Part shown: positions 15,832 to 23,389 of the stretch, one piece after another
Numbering within the stretch: position 1 is the stretch's first letter
How the letters are laid out: each line of letters begins with the position of its first letter
Source of the DNA: Muribaculaceae bacterium
GTDB taxonomy: Bacteria; Bacteroidota; Bacteroidia; Bacteroidales; Muribaculaceae
Direction of reading: 5' to 3'
Length of the DNA: 38,139 nt
Assembly (NCBI GenBank): GCA_017624155.1
Contig: JAGANS010000008.1
Location: 1-38,139, forward strand
The notes under the pieces: generated by a model
Seen by the model: the letters and a program-made list of their open reading frames with translations, nothing else
The model's database searches: none
Told to the model about the DNA's origin: nothing
Position numbers and translations under genes: made by a program

Positions 15832-16269
15832 TCATCTGCCGCGGGGCTGTATAGGCTTTTCGGGCTGCTGAGGCTGTGTAGGACGGCCGAGATTGCCCGG
15901 GCGCTCAGTTCCTAATATAGTTGTCGGCAGTCCATTGATACCTGGACCGGTATTGACGCTCGAGGGTGGCCGGAAGCCGGGAAGCGACGGCGCAGACGGA
16001 CGCGACGGACGCGGCGGGATCACCGGACCGGGATTATAACCGGGATTATATATCGGGCCCGGATTATAGCCACCGGCAGGCCACCATGTCCATGCCGGAT
16101 CACCATACCACGGCCCCCAGTTGCCATACCCCGGGACGGTGGAACCATAGAAATACGGCATTGGGTCTGAGGAATCGACATCGACTCCAAAACCGAGGTC
16201 GGCACACGATGCAAACCCCGTTGCCAAAGCGACGGCTGCTGCAAGCCGGAATATGCTGAACTTTTTCAT
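15832..16269 (-). CDS. Pro/Gly/Trp-rich lipoprotein
   Basis: This 145-residue protein has a lipoprotein signal (MKKFSIFRLAAA, lipobox TGFASC). The start at 16269 was chosen over an ATG 9 nt upstream because MKK gives a normal n-region. The mature part is extended and low in complexity: Trp/Gly/Tyr-rich near 35-65 (GNWGPWYGDPAWTWWPAGG), then repeated NPG (YNPGPIYNPGYNPGP), then Pro/Arg/Ser-rich. No acidic surface-export signal follows the Cys. It resembles small Bacteroidales envelope lipoproteins of unknown role that lie in the periplasm or bind the cell wall. It is divergent from the BlaI-like gene but about 90 bp from the nearer operator. Function is unknown. Confidence 0.75.
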   Translation of the reverse strand: MKKFSIFRLAAAVALATGFASCADLGFGVDVDSSDPMPYFYGSTVPGYGNWGPWYGDPAWTWWPAGGYNPGPIYNPGYNPGPVIPPRPSRPSAPSLPGFRPPSSVNTGPGINGLPTTILGTERPGNLGRPTQPQQPEKPIQPRGR

Positions 16270-16352
16270 ATTACACATTAATAAAACAAACCTTTATAAA
16301 TTAAACAATCAAAATGACAAAATGATTTTTTGTGAAAAAAATAGCGGGAATA

Positions 16353-16384
16353 TTTGCAAAACTAAATATATAGTTTTAACTTTG
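16353..16384 (+). promoter_or_regulatory. promoter of the BlaI-like repressor operon
   Basis: The -33 TTTG (16353-16356), 20 bp, then -7 TAACTTTG (16377-16384) is a full Bacteroidetes consensus. It is flanked and overlapped by the two operators. Confidence 0.8.
16358..16377. promoter_or_regulatory. BlaI-type operator 1
   Basis: AAAACTA-N6-TAGTTTT is a perfect dyad lying exactly between the -33 and -7 boxes. It resembles the ACTA/TAGT core of BlaI/MecI operators, so bound repressor would block RNA polymerase. Confidence 0.75.
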
Positions 16385-16390
16385 CCGCAG

Positions 16391-16410
16391 AAAACTAAAT
16401 TCATAGTTTA
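16391..16410. promoter_or_regulatory. BlaI-type operator 2
   Basis: AAACTA-N6-TAGTTT (core 16392-16409) repeats operator 1 with its centre 33 bp away, about three helical turns. It covers the predicted transcription start and runs into the ATG. Confidence 0.75.
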
Positions 16411-16796
16411 TGAAATCAGGACGCCCCAAATCGACACTGACCGACAAAGAAGAGCAGATAATGCAGATGCTGTGGGAACACGGACCGCTATATGTGCGTG
16501 AAATGGTTGAACTCTACCCCGAGCCCCATCCCCATTTCAACACGGTATCGACAACAGTACGCATACTGGAACAGAAAGGACACGTAGGGCATGAGGTAAT
16601 CGGAGGTTCACACCGTTTCTATGCCATCACTCAAATGGAGAATGTACGCGACAGCCGCATCAGCAGTTTCATGAAGAAGTATTTCGGCAACAACTATCTG
16701 AGTGCCGTATCGACATTTGTCAAGGAAGAAAAAATATCGGTCGAAGAGCTGCGCCGGCTCCTCGACATGGTTGAGAAACAAGAAACTGAAGAGTAA
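16410..16796 (+). CDS. BlaI/MecI/CopY-family transcriptional repressor
   Basis: This 128-residue winged-helix repressor has an N-terminal DNA-binding half with the family pattern (LTDKEEQIMQMLWEHGPLYVREM, recognition region FNTVSTTVRILEQKGHV, wing GGSHRFYAITQ). The C-terminal dimerisation half (about 80-128) includes the KEEKISVEELRRLLDMVE segment typical of MecI/BlaI. In this family, cleavage by or signalling from a partner M56 metalloprotease relieves repression. The partner gene follows with a 1-nt overlap (TAATG). Two operators around its own -7 box show it is autoregulated. The inducer is unknown; no beta-lactamase is next to it. Other operators should be sought in the rest of the genome. 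Confidence 0.92.
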   Translation: MKSGRPKSTLTDKEEQIMQMLWEHGPLYVREMVELYPEPHPHFNTVSTTVRILEQKGHVGHEVIGGSHRFYAITQMENVRDSRISSFMKKYFGNNYLSAVSTFVKEEKISVEELRRLLDMVEKQETEE

Positions 16797-18358
16797 TGAC
16801 CGGTCAGATTTTTGTATTCTTATTCAAATCAGGAATAGTGTTGCTGGCACTGTTGCTGATTTACAAATGGTTGCTGTCGGGCGACAAACAGCCGGTGTTC
16901 AACCGTGTGTTGCTGCTGTCGTTCTATCTGATAGCGCCTGTTGCGGTAACGATTATGGACATGCACCCGTGGGCAGGGGATGCCATGCCAATCGAGATAC
17001 CCTCAACCGGGGATATTGAAATACATATCGGCGACAATAATACCGCAGGCCACGCGGAGACATCGGGAAGCCCGCTGTGGGCGACTGCAGCATTGCTGAC
17101 ATGGATCGCCGGCATGGCCGCAGTGTGCGCGATGACAGCGGCATGCGGTGTGAGAATACGCCGTCTCATAAAGCACGGCGAGCGTGTTCAGTATGCCGGC
17201 CATACGGTAGTGATAACCGACAACGGCAGCGTAGCACCATTCAGTATCCGCGGCACCATCGTGATGAGTCGCAAAGACTATGACGAGGCGGCCGACGTAA
17301 TCATTACCCATGAGTTGCGTCACATAGGCCGGTGCCACTGGATTGACCTGTGTATAGCGCGCATAGCCATAATACTGTGCTGGTACAACCCCGCCGCATG
17401 GCTGATGGCCGATGAACTGCGGGCCGTACACGAGTACGACGCCGACTCGGCTGTACTCAGCAGCGGCGTCGACGCACGGCGATATCAAATGCTATTAATA
17501 AAAAAGGCTGTCGGCAGGAGTTTTCCGGCTATTGCCAACAGCCTGAATCACAGTAATCTTAAAAAACGTATCACTATGATGCTAAAATCAAAACAGAGCA
17601 AGGGACGCCGGTGGCGTGCCCTGGCACTCGCACCGGCCATAGCGGCGGTGCTGATGGCGGGCAACATTCCCGCAGTGGCCGACGCGATGGCAACGGCAGG
17701 CAACGCCTCACTGCCATCGGTTTCGGGCAGCAAAGTTACAAAAAAAGCGGCTGAAAGCAAAACCGAATCCGGGACTGCGCAGAAAAAACGCACCGTAACG
17801 ACTACTACAACCTACAACAGCAATTCGGATGCAAATACGGCAGTGCAGACATCCACCATTGTCACCGTAAACGGCGAGACGGTGAATATCAAGGAGAATC
17901 CGAAATTCTACATCAACGGCGAGGAAGCCTCGGCCGACGAAATGGCGGCTATCGACTACCGGAAAGTGACCGAGATAAAGGTTGACCAGGGGTCAGACCA
18001 ACCGACAATAAGCATATCGCTCGACCAAAAGGCCGAAAATAAGGAGACTAAAGTGGTGCTGCCACAATTCCCGGGCGGTGAAGCCGCAATGTACAAGTGG
18101 ATATGCGATAATATCAAATATCCGGATACCGACGCCGCCAAGAAAATCAAGGACACGGTGCGTACCGTGGTACGTTTCACAGTCACGGCCGAGGGTAAAG
18201 TCATAAACGCAGAACTTATCCGCTCGGCCGAGTTACCCGAATTCAACGAGGAGACTCTGAGGCTGGCAAAGTCCCTGCCCGACTTTATTCCGGCCCGGAA
18301 GGACGGCAAGCCCATCGAGGCGACATACGCCATCCCTGTAACTTACAAAGCAATGTAA
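16796..18358 (+). CDS. M56-family (BlaR1-like) membrane metalloprotease with TonB-type C-terminus
   Basis: This 520-residue sensor-protease is the partner of the BlaI-like repressor. Membrane helices lie at about 5-27, 37-55, 95-118 and after the protease core (about 265-290). The zinc site is HELRH (172-176) with a downstream HEYDAD (212-217). The loop APFSIRGTIVMS (147-158) is the usual M56 strand before the active site. After the last helix comes a Thr/Ser/Lys-rich linker and a TonB_C-like domain (about 420-520, FPGGEAAMYKWICDNIKYPD and ending TYAIPVTYKAM) in place of the penicillin-binding sensor of BlaR1. Such M56-TonB fusions are common in Bacteroidetes; their signal is not known. Translation is coupled to the repressor gene by overlap. 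Confidence 0.9.
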   Translation: MTGQIFVFLFKSGIVLLALLLIYKWLLSGDKQPVFNRVLLLSFYLIAPVAVTIMDMHPWAGDAMPIEIPSTGDIEIHIGDNNTAGHAETSGSPLWATAALLTWIAGMAAVCAMTAACGVRIRRLIKHGERVQYAGHTVVITDNGSVAPFSIRGTIVMSRKDYDEAADVIITHELRHIGRCHWIDLCIARIAIILCWYNPAAWLMADELRAVHEYDADSAVLSSGVDARRYQMLLIKKAVGRSFPAIANSLNHSNLKKRITMMLKSKQSKGRRWRALALAPAIAAVLMAGNIPAVADAMATAGNASLPSVSGSKVTKKAAESKTESGTAQKKRTVTTTTTYNSNSDANTAVQTSTIVTVNGETVNIKENPKFYINGEEASADEMAAIDYRKVTEIKVDQGSDQPTISISLDQKAENKETKVVLPQFPGGEAAMYKWICDNIKYPDTDAAKKIKDTVRTVVRFTVTAEGKVINAELIRSAELPEFNEETLRLAKSLPDFIPARKDGKPIEATYAIPVTYKAM

Positions 18359-18380
18359 GACATAGATAGACAAGACGGTG

Positions 18381-18412
18381 CAAGCCCCGGCGAAGTGATT
18401 CGGCGGGGCTTG
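18381..18412. terminator. bidirectional terminator between the M56 gene and aquaporin
   Basis: CAAGCCCCG/CGGGGCTTG (18381-18389 and 18404-18412) extends through one mismatch into CGAA/TTCG. It lies between convergent genes, but the T tract is poor on both sides. Confidence 0.65.
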
Positions 18413-18433
18413 TCCATATATATTATAAAAGGC

Positions 18434-19129
18434 TTACAGAGGATTCTTTGAGGAGGGGGCGAGGGCCTTCCAGGCTACAGCGGCAAGAACGGCACCGATG
18501 GCGGGGCCTGCAAGCATGATCCAGAAATCGCCCCATGCAGTGGGATCGAATACGGCGGGGCCGAATGAACGGGCGGGATTGACCGAACAGTTGTCGACGG
18601 GAATACCCACAATGTTGACAAGACCAAGCGCAAGACCGATTGCAATGCCGCCAAACTTGGTGAACGAAGTGCGCGAATCTGTAGCGCCAAGCACTACCAG
18701 CACAAAGAAGAAGGTGAGCAGGCCCTCGGTGAGCAATGCCATGAGGGGTGTGGCTCCGGGCTGAAGGACGTTGGTGGCAAGGATGCTGCCCGACGCCGCG
18801 GTAGTGCCGCCATAGTTGTAATCGAGTCCCATCTCGGTAAGACAATACAGGAAGCCGGCGCCGACAGTGGCGCCGATAAGCTGCGATACAATGTAGCCGA
18901 CACATTCCCCACCCTTCATGCGTCCTGAGAGGAACATGGCGAAAGAAACGGCCGGATTGACATGGCAACCCGATATGCCGCCGATACAATAGCAGAGGCC
19001 AAGAAGTACGAGGCCGAAACAAAGGCCGATGCCAAGCACACCAATGTGCGGGCCGGCAAGCACAGCACTGCCGCAGGCCAGAATAACGAGGAACATTGTG
19101 CCGATTCCCTCGGCTAAGAATTTTCTCAT
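18434..19129 (-). CDS. aqpZ: MIP-family aquaporin (AqpZ-like)
   Basis: This 231-residue, six-helix water channel of the inner membrane has two NPA half-helices, HVNPAV (N58-A60) and SVNPARS (N184-R187). Length and the GIPVDNCSVNPAR region fit AqpZ rather than the longer glycerol facilitators. Aligning by the NPA boxes, the selectivity filter positions are F38, N172, C181 and R187. In E. coli AqpZ these are Phe, His, Thr and Arg, so the His is replaced by Asn and the Thr by Cys. This could change permeability, for example to small neutral solutes. It is a monocistronic gene between terminators, with a 7-bp inverted repeat 20-35 bp upstream. Confidence 0.9.
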   Translation of the reverse strand: MRKFLAEGIGTMFLVILACGSAVLAGPHIGVLGIGLCFGLVLLGLCYCIGGISGCHVNPAVSFAMFLSGRMKGGECVGYIVSQLIGATVGAGFLYCLTEMGLDYNYGGTTAASGSILATNVLQPGATPLMALLTEGLLTFFFVLVVLGATDSRTSFTKFGGIAIGLALGLVNIVGIPVDNCSVNPARSFGPAVFDPTAWGDFWIMLAGPAIGAVLAAVAWKALAPSSKNPL

Positions 19130-19147
19130 ATCATAAACGATTAAGTG

Positions 19148-19163
19148 AATAATCCCGATTATT
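19148..19163. promoter_or_regulatory. inverted repeat upstream of the aquaporin gene
   Basis: AATAATC-CC-GATTATT, a 7-bp perfect inverted repeat centred about 26 bp before the ATG. It is a possible operator or leader hairpin. No -7 consensus is seen beside it. Confidence 0.35.
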
Positions 19164-19199
19164 AAAACCTGATTAAAACAAGTCTTTAATATAAGAAAA

Positions 19200-19237
19200 A
19201 CAAGCGGCAGCGCCGATGTGTTCGGGCTGCCGCTTGT
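19200..19237 (-). terminator. terminator of the polysaccharide export operon
   Basis: ACAAGCGGCAG pairs with CTGCCGCTTGT (11 bp), followed on the minus strand by TTTTCTT. It starts 16 nt after the stop codon of the Wzc-like gene. Confidence 0.85.
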
Positions 19238-19253
19238 ATATTGTGTGAACTGA

Positions 19254-21659
19254 TTATTTCTTTTTACCCGGACGGGTGGCTACATCCGACGAGTAGCCGT
19301 AACCGTAGGTCGACTTGCTGCCGCTGTAATAGTGGCCATACTTGCGATAGGTATAAGACCCGGAGTTCATGTCGACGCCGTTAAGCACGATGTAAGGATC
19401 GCTGAGACGATTGTCGCGCACTGCCTGATGTAGCACATTGAGGCAACTCTTGGTTGAGTAGCCGGCGCGTGTCACATAAAGCTGTATATCTGAATGAGGT
19501 ATGATGAGGAACGAGTCGGAGATAACACCGATGGGAGCGGTATCTATGATTACGTAGTCGAAGTCGTGACGCAACTGTTCCATAAGGCGAGACATGTTGT
19601 CGCTCAACAACAGTTCGTTGGGATTGGGAGGCACGGGGCCGGCAGGAAGCACAAAGAGATTCTCGCTTTCCTTGCTGGGGTGGATGAGCGCCTTAACGTC
19701 GCTGATCTGTCCGGAAAGGAATGTGGTGACACCCTGCTGATTGGTAAAACCAAACTGATGGGCGAGCATGGGACGGCGGATGTCCATGCCTACGACAACC
19801 ACTTTTTTGCCGGTAAGAGCATAGGTCATTGCCAGGTTGGCGGCAATGAAAGTCTTGCCCTCGCCCGATATGGACGATGTGACGAGTATCACTTTCTTAT
19901 CGCCGCCATTCTTGGTGAAGCCTATATTATTGCGGAGAAGTCGGAAAAGCTCGGCAATGGCAGTAGATACATTCTGCCCGACAACGACCGGGGAGGCTTC
20001 CTTGGCTGTATCAACCGAAATCTCGCCGATAATGGGGACATTGGTGAGGCGCTGCAGTTCCTGCTGGTCCTTGAATACAGGGAAGAATAGGCGCTTAAGG
20101 AAGATGATTCCAGCCGGAATACCAAGGCCGAGAAGGAAGGCGATGAAGTAGATGATGATCTTGCGCGGGCTGACAGGACCCTTGCTGCCCTCGGGATCGT
20201 CGATAAGACGGGCGGTAGGCGTGGCGAGAGTCTTCTGCAGAGCGATTTCCTCGCGTTTCTGAAGCAGGAATGTATAGATATTGACCTTGACCTGCTGCTC
20301 GCGGAATATTTCCTGGAGCCCCTTGTCGATGGGAGGCAGTGAGGAAAGCTCGCCGGCGCTGCGGTTCTCGATAGCGCGGATATTGGAACGGCGGGCGTTG
20401 AGGCCGTTTTTCACCGAAGAGATGTTCTGCAGGATACGGCTCTTATCGCGAGTGAGTTCATCCTGAAGGCTGCGGACAACGGGATTGTCGGTAGTGGAAG
20501 TCTCGGTTAAGCGATTATATTGCGAAACCTTTTTGTTGTATGCCTCGATGATCTGATTGAGAGTCTGATCGGTGGTGACAGAGGGGAGGGCCTGATAAGA
20601 AGAAGCCTGGGCGACCTGAGCCTCGATAGAGGCGATAATGTGGAGCTGTGCATCGACATCGGCAAGCTGTCCCTCGGTAGCGCTCTGAGCCTGCAGGGAG
20701 GTGGACACCTGCTGCTGGAGGTCGGAGATGTTGTGGGCCTGGCGGTATTCAGAAAGGCGCTGCTCAACGTCGCGAAGCTCATCGTTGATATTCACGAGAC
20801 GCTCGAGAATGAAAGCCTCGGTCTGGAGAGCCGACTGGTTCTTGTTCTCGATAATCTGACGATTGTAGAAATCGACAAGAGTATTCAGGACATCGATACC
20901 CTGCTGCACGAGCGGTGTGCGATAGCTGATGCGCACGATGGTGGGGGCCTTGTCGGCGAATGCGATGTCAAGGCCCTTGGAAAGCGCCTCGGCTATCGTG
21001 CGGGGATTGCGGATATAGATCTTCTCGGTGCCGTCAAGCTCGGGGACATGGCTCACGCGACTCACGGTGACAGTGCCCTGAGCGGTCTGTACTTCGTAAG
21101 GCAGAGCGACATTCTTGTAGGACTTTTCCTCCTTGGCCTCGTCAATAACGGTCTCGGCCTTTATGTCGTAATGAGTGCTGTCATCGCCATATTTGACAGT
21201 GAGAACGATAGGCTTCTTGAGGTGGCTGAGCGACACAGAGTCGAGCTGCACGGCAATCGCGTTATTCTCGTAAAGAGGAATGTCGCGCAGATTGCCCACC
21301 TTCCAGTATGAGTAGCACATCTGAAGTGAATCGACGATGTTGATGACATTGTTGCGCGACTTGAGGATCTCAAGTTCGGTCTCGTCGATATAGCTCTTCA
21401 TTGTCAGCAGAGGGTTCTGCGGATCAAGTGCAAGAGGATTGGACTCGTTGTTGTTTTGGTTGTTAAGGTAGATCGAAGCTTTAACCTCGTAGGTAGGGAC
21501 AATAGTGGCTATGAGAAAATAAGCACCTACAAGGCATACAAGGACACTCAGCACAAACCATTTCCAGTTGGCGAGGTAGTCGAGCAACAGGCCGGTGGTA
21601 TCGACAATATCGTCGGCACCTGTCTTGCTGTCGTTGTGGTTTGATAAGTTTTCGGCCAT
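19254..21659 (-). CDS. Wzc/GumC-type polysaccharide co-polymerase with BY-kinase domain
   Basis: This 801-residue inner-membrane protein controls chain length and export of capsule or exopolysaccharide. It has a cytoplasmic N-tail, a first helix at about 33-53, a Wzz periplasmic domain, a long coiled coil (about 280-480), a second helix near 500-520 and a bacterial tyrosine kinase. The kinase shows Walker A SSISGEGKT (595-603), A' VVVVGMD (620-626) and Walker B YVIIDTAP (702-709). The C-terminus has eight tyrosines in 21 residues (769, 771, 774, 777, 778, 785, 787, 789), the autophosphorylation cluster. Its gene follows the Wza-like gene by 26 nt. No glycosyltransferase, flippase or polymerase gene is present in the window, so the sugar is made from genes elsewhere. 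Confidence 0.93.
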   Translation of the reverse strand: MAENLSNHNDSKTGADDIVDTTGLLLDYLANWKWFVLSVLVCLVGAYFLIATIVPTYEVKASIYLNNQNNNESNPLALDPQNPLLTMKSYIDETELEILKSRNNVINIVDSLQMCYSYWKVGNLRDIPLYENNAIAVQLDSVSLSHLKKPIVLTVKYGDDSTHYDIKAETVIDEAKEEKSYKNVALPYEVQTAQGTVTVSRVSHVPELDGTEKIYIRNPRTIAEALSKGLDIAFADKAPTIVRISYRTPLVQQGIDVLNTLVDFYNRQIIENKNQSALQTEAFILERLVNINDELRDVEQRLSEYRQAHNISDLQQQVSTSLQAQSATEGQLADVDAQLHIIASIEAQVAQASSYQALPSVTTDQTLNQIIEAYNKKVSQYNRLTETSTTDNPVVRSLQDELTRDKSRILQNISSVKNGLNARRSNIRAIENRSAGELSSLPPIDKGLQEIFREQQVKVNIYTFLLQKREEIALQKTLATPTARLIDDPEGSKGPVSPRKIIIYFIAFLLGLGIPAGIIFLKRLFFPVFKDQQELQRLTNVPIIGEISVDTAKEASPVVVGQNVSTAIAELFRLLRNNIGFTKNGGDKKVILVTSSISGEGKTFIAANLAMTYALTGKKVVVVGMDIRRPMLAHQFGFTNQQGVTTFLSGQISDVKALIHPSKESENLFVLPAGPVPPNPNELLLSDNMSRLMEQLRHDFDYVIIDTAPIGVISDSFLIIPHSDIQLYVTRAGYSTKSCLNVLHQAVRDNRLSDPYIVLNGVDMNSGSYTYRKYGHYYSGSKSTYGYGYSSDVATRPGKKK

Positions 21660-21685
21660 GGCAATAACCGGATTCGATAAATATG

Positions 21686-22528
21686 TTAGTTTTTAGACAG
21701 ATTGATAATACCGATTACCAGCGAAGCGAGGGATGAAAGGCCGCCGATATAAGTGAGGGTTGCCTGGACGGCGGGACTGAGCTGCCATGCGTTGCCGGCA
21801 AGAGACTTATTAGGAGCGACATAGATCACATCATTCTGCTGGAGAGTGAAGTAGGGAGAAAGAAGGAAGTTTTTGTCGTGGATATTAAGTTTGTGCACCT
21901 CGCGTGTACCGTTGGCATTGGTGCGGTATAGAAGGATATTCTCGCGGTCGCCCTTGATGTCGAGATCTCCGGCCATCGCTATGGCCTCAAAGAAATTCAT
22001 GCGCTCGTTGTGCGACTGGTAAACACCGGGACTCTTGACGGCACCGGTGACTACGACACGGAAATTCATCAGACGGACCTCTACCTTGGGGCGCTCCTTG
22101 ATAAACTTGGGATAAATGGCATCGGTAATCTCCTCGGCAAGCTGGAGCTTTGTCATTCCGGCGGCCTGAAGTTTGCCGAGCTGTGGGAAGTCGATGGTAC
22201 CATCCTGGTTGATAAGATAGTAATCAGTGGATACATCGAGATTGTTGTTGTAGGAGGTAGAGGCGGCATTGACACGGGATATGTTGCCGTTTTCGGTCAT
22301 ATACATGCCCTTGTTGAAAGGTACGACCGACTGCATATCGGTTGCGGTAACTTCGATATTCAGCAGGTCGCCGGCTGTAAGGACAGGATCGCTGACAGTG
22401 GAAACTCCGGACAGGACTTCTTGCGGTATAGCCTGCGCATCAACGATATATGGCACTTTTTTAGATGCAGTACAACTTGCCAGGCCGATGAGCATGGCAA
22501 AAAACATGCTTCCGTATATAAACTTCAT
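21686..22528 (-). CDS. Wza-like polysaccharide export lipoprotein
   Basis: This 280-residue outer-membrane lipoprotein has the lipobox IGLASC (MKFIYGSMFFAMLIGLASC). The start at 22528 replaces a longer upstream frame, which would run through the promoter. Domains are a Poly_export segment (about 50-155, LTAGDLLNIEVTATD and INQDGTIDFPQLGKLQAAG), an SLBB segment (about 160-245, VVVTGAVKSPGVYQ) and a C-terminal hydrophobic helix (about 255-275) of the kind that forms the outer-membrane pore in Wza octamers. Acting with the Wzc-like kinase it would carry polysaccharide across the envelope. No acidic surface-export signal follows the Cys, consistent with an inward-facing body. Confidence 0.92.
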   Translation of the reverse strand: MKFIYGSMFFAMLIGLASCTASKKVPYIVDAQAIPQEVLSGVSTVSDPVLTAGDLLNIEVTATDMQSVVPFNKGMYMTENGNISRVNAASTSYNNNLDVSTDYYLINQDGTIDFPQLGKLQAAGMTKLQLAEEITDAIYPKFIKERPKVEVRLMNFRVVVTGAVKSPGVYQSHNERMNFFEAIAMAGDLDIKGDRENILLYRTNANGTREVHKLNIHDKNFLLSPYFTLQQNDVIYVAPNKSLAGNAWQLSPAVQATLTYIGGLSSLASLVIGIINLSKN

Positions 22529-22575
22529 TCTTCTTCTTAACTTAAATGTAATGACAATATGTGTGAAATCCGGCT

Positions 22576-22607
22576 GCAAAGTTATCGATAAAAATGCATA
22601 CATGCAA
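22576..22607 (-). promoter_or_regulatory. promoter of the wza-wzc-like operon
   Basis: The -7 TAACTTTGC (22584-22576) and -33 TTG (22607-22605) are 20 bp apart. The -33 lies in the loop of the terminator-like hairpin of the upstream gene. The leader is about 40 nt. Confidence 0.7.
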
Positions 22608-22615
22608 GCATTTTT
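22590..22615 (-). terminator. possible terminator of the DJ-1/PfpI gene
   Basis: AAAAATGC/GCATTTTT (8-bp stem, 10-nt loop) ends in TTTTT on the minus strand. It lies 110 nt after the DJ-1 gene stop codon and overlaps the next promoter. The 22616-22724 stretch shows nothing else. Confidence 0.5.
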
Positions 22616-22724
22616 AACAAAAATCGGGCACAAATCAAGGCCCATAGATAAACCGCAATTAACGCAAAACAGGCCGCGACAGCACCGGCAGTCACAGCCC
22701 GATATTAGAAAGATGTATACGCGT

Positions 22725-23279
22725 TCAGACAAGCATGCCGGCCGAAACCTCATCGGCCTTGGACTGACCGACGGTTGCAGCGGCAATCGCGAGTGCAAAC
22801 GGTATGGCCGACGAGGGGCCATTGCCGGTGATTATATTGCCGTCGCGCTCAACGCGCTTGCCGGTAGCCTTAGCTCCGGCTTGGGCAAGCATCGGCTCAA
22901 ATCCGGGATAGCATGTGGCGGTCTTACCCGCAAGTATGCCGAGCTGAGAGAGCACCACGGCGGGAGCGGCACAAATGGCCGCTACATGCCCGCCGGCAGC
23001 AAAATGCTTCTTAAGAAGTTCGGTGAGGGGCTCGAAGCGAACAAGGTTGTCGGCGCCGGGCATTCCGCCGGGGCAGATAAGCCAGTCGGCATCATCATAT
23101 TCGCCGGCCGGGAACACTATGTCGGCCGCAACAGTGATACCGTTGGCACCGGTGACCATACGGTCCTTGTATATCGACACCAATGTAACCTCCATGCCGG
23201 CACGGCGCAGGACGTCGGCTGTAGCCAGCGCCTCGATTTCCTCGAAGCCTGTGGCAAGAAAGATGTATGAACGTTTCAT
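22725..23279 (-). CDS. DJ-1/PfpI-family protein (YajL/ThiJ-like)
   Basis: This 184-residue cytoplasmic protein has the flavodoxin-like DJ-1 fold. The reactive cysteine is C103 in AAICAAPAVV at the nucleophile elbow, and the conserved acid is E16 in GFEEIEA. PGGMPGADNL and GNGPSSAIPFALAI complete the family pattern. Length matches YajL/ThiJ-type members (about 180-195). Proposed activities in the family include glyoxalase-type deglycation and chaperone or oxidative-stress roles; the exact reaction here is not shown. The older annotation as a thiazole biosynthesis enzyme is doubtful. It is divergent from apbE, with separate promoters in the 110-bp gap. Confidence 0.92.
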   Translation of the reverse strand: MKRSYIFLATGFEEIEALATADVLRRAGMEVTLVSIYKDRMVTGANGITVAADIVFPAGEYDDADWLICPGGMPGADNLVRFEPLTELLKKHFAAGGHVAAICAAPAVVLSQLGILAGKTATCYPGFEPMLAQAGAKATGKRVERDGNIITGNGPSSAIPFALAIAAATVGQSKADEVSAGMLV

Positions 23280-23312
23280 GCTTGTTATGTCAGATAATTA
23301 ATTAATAATTTA

Positions 23313-23320
23313 CAAAGATA
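23313..23320 (-). promoter_or_regulatory. -7 promoter box of the DJ-1/PfpI gene
   Basis: TATCTTTG on the minus strand, 33 nt before the start codon. No TTG at the expected -33 distance. Confidence 0.5.
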
Positions 23321-23376
23321 CAACAAAAGATCGGACGCGCGTGCATGAGTCAAGACGTTTTTTAATAATTTTTTGC

Positions 23377-23384
23377 TAACTTTG
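23377..23384 (+). promoter_or_regulatory. -7 promoter box at the apbE start
   Basis: TAACTTTG, 5 nt before the apbE ATG at 23390. The spacing predicts a leaderless or nearly leaderless mRNA. Confidence 0.55.
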
Positions 23385-23389
23385 CCGCC

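Noticed and set aside
16410-18358. Beta-lactam resistance operon
   Set aside because: No beta-lactamase gene is adjacent and the sensor end is TonB-like, not penicillin-binding.
20520-21311. 263-codon ORF on the + strand
   Set aside because: Antisense to the Wzc-like coiled-coil region; composition mirrors the coding strand.
22269-23270. 333-codon ORF on the + strand
   Set aside because: Runs antisense through the Wza-like gene, its promoter and the DJ-1 gene, all well supported; no recognisable domain and no promoter.
22725-23279. Thiazole biosynthesis enzyme ThiJ
   Set aside because: The family is now seen as DJ-1/YajL-type; no thiamin genes are nearby.
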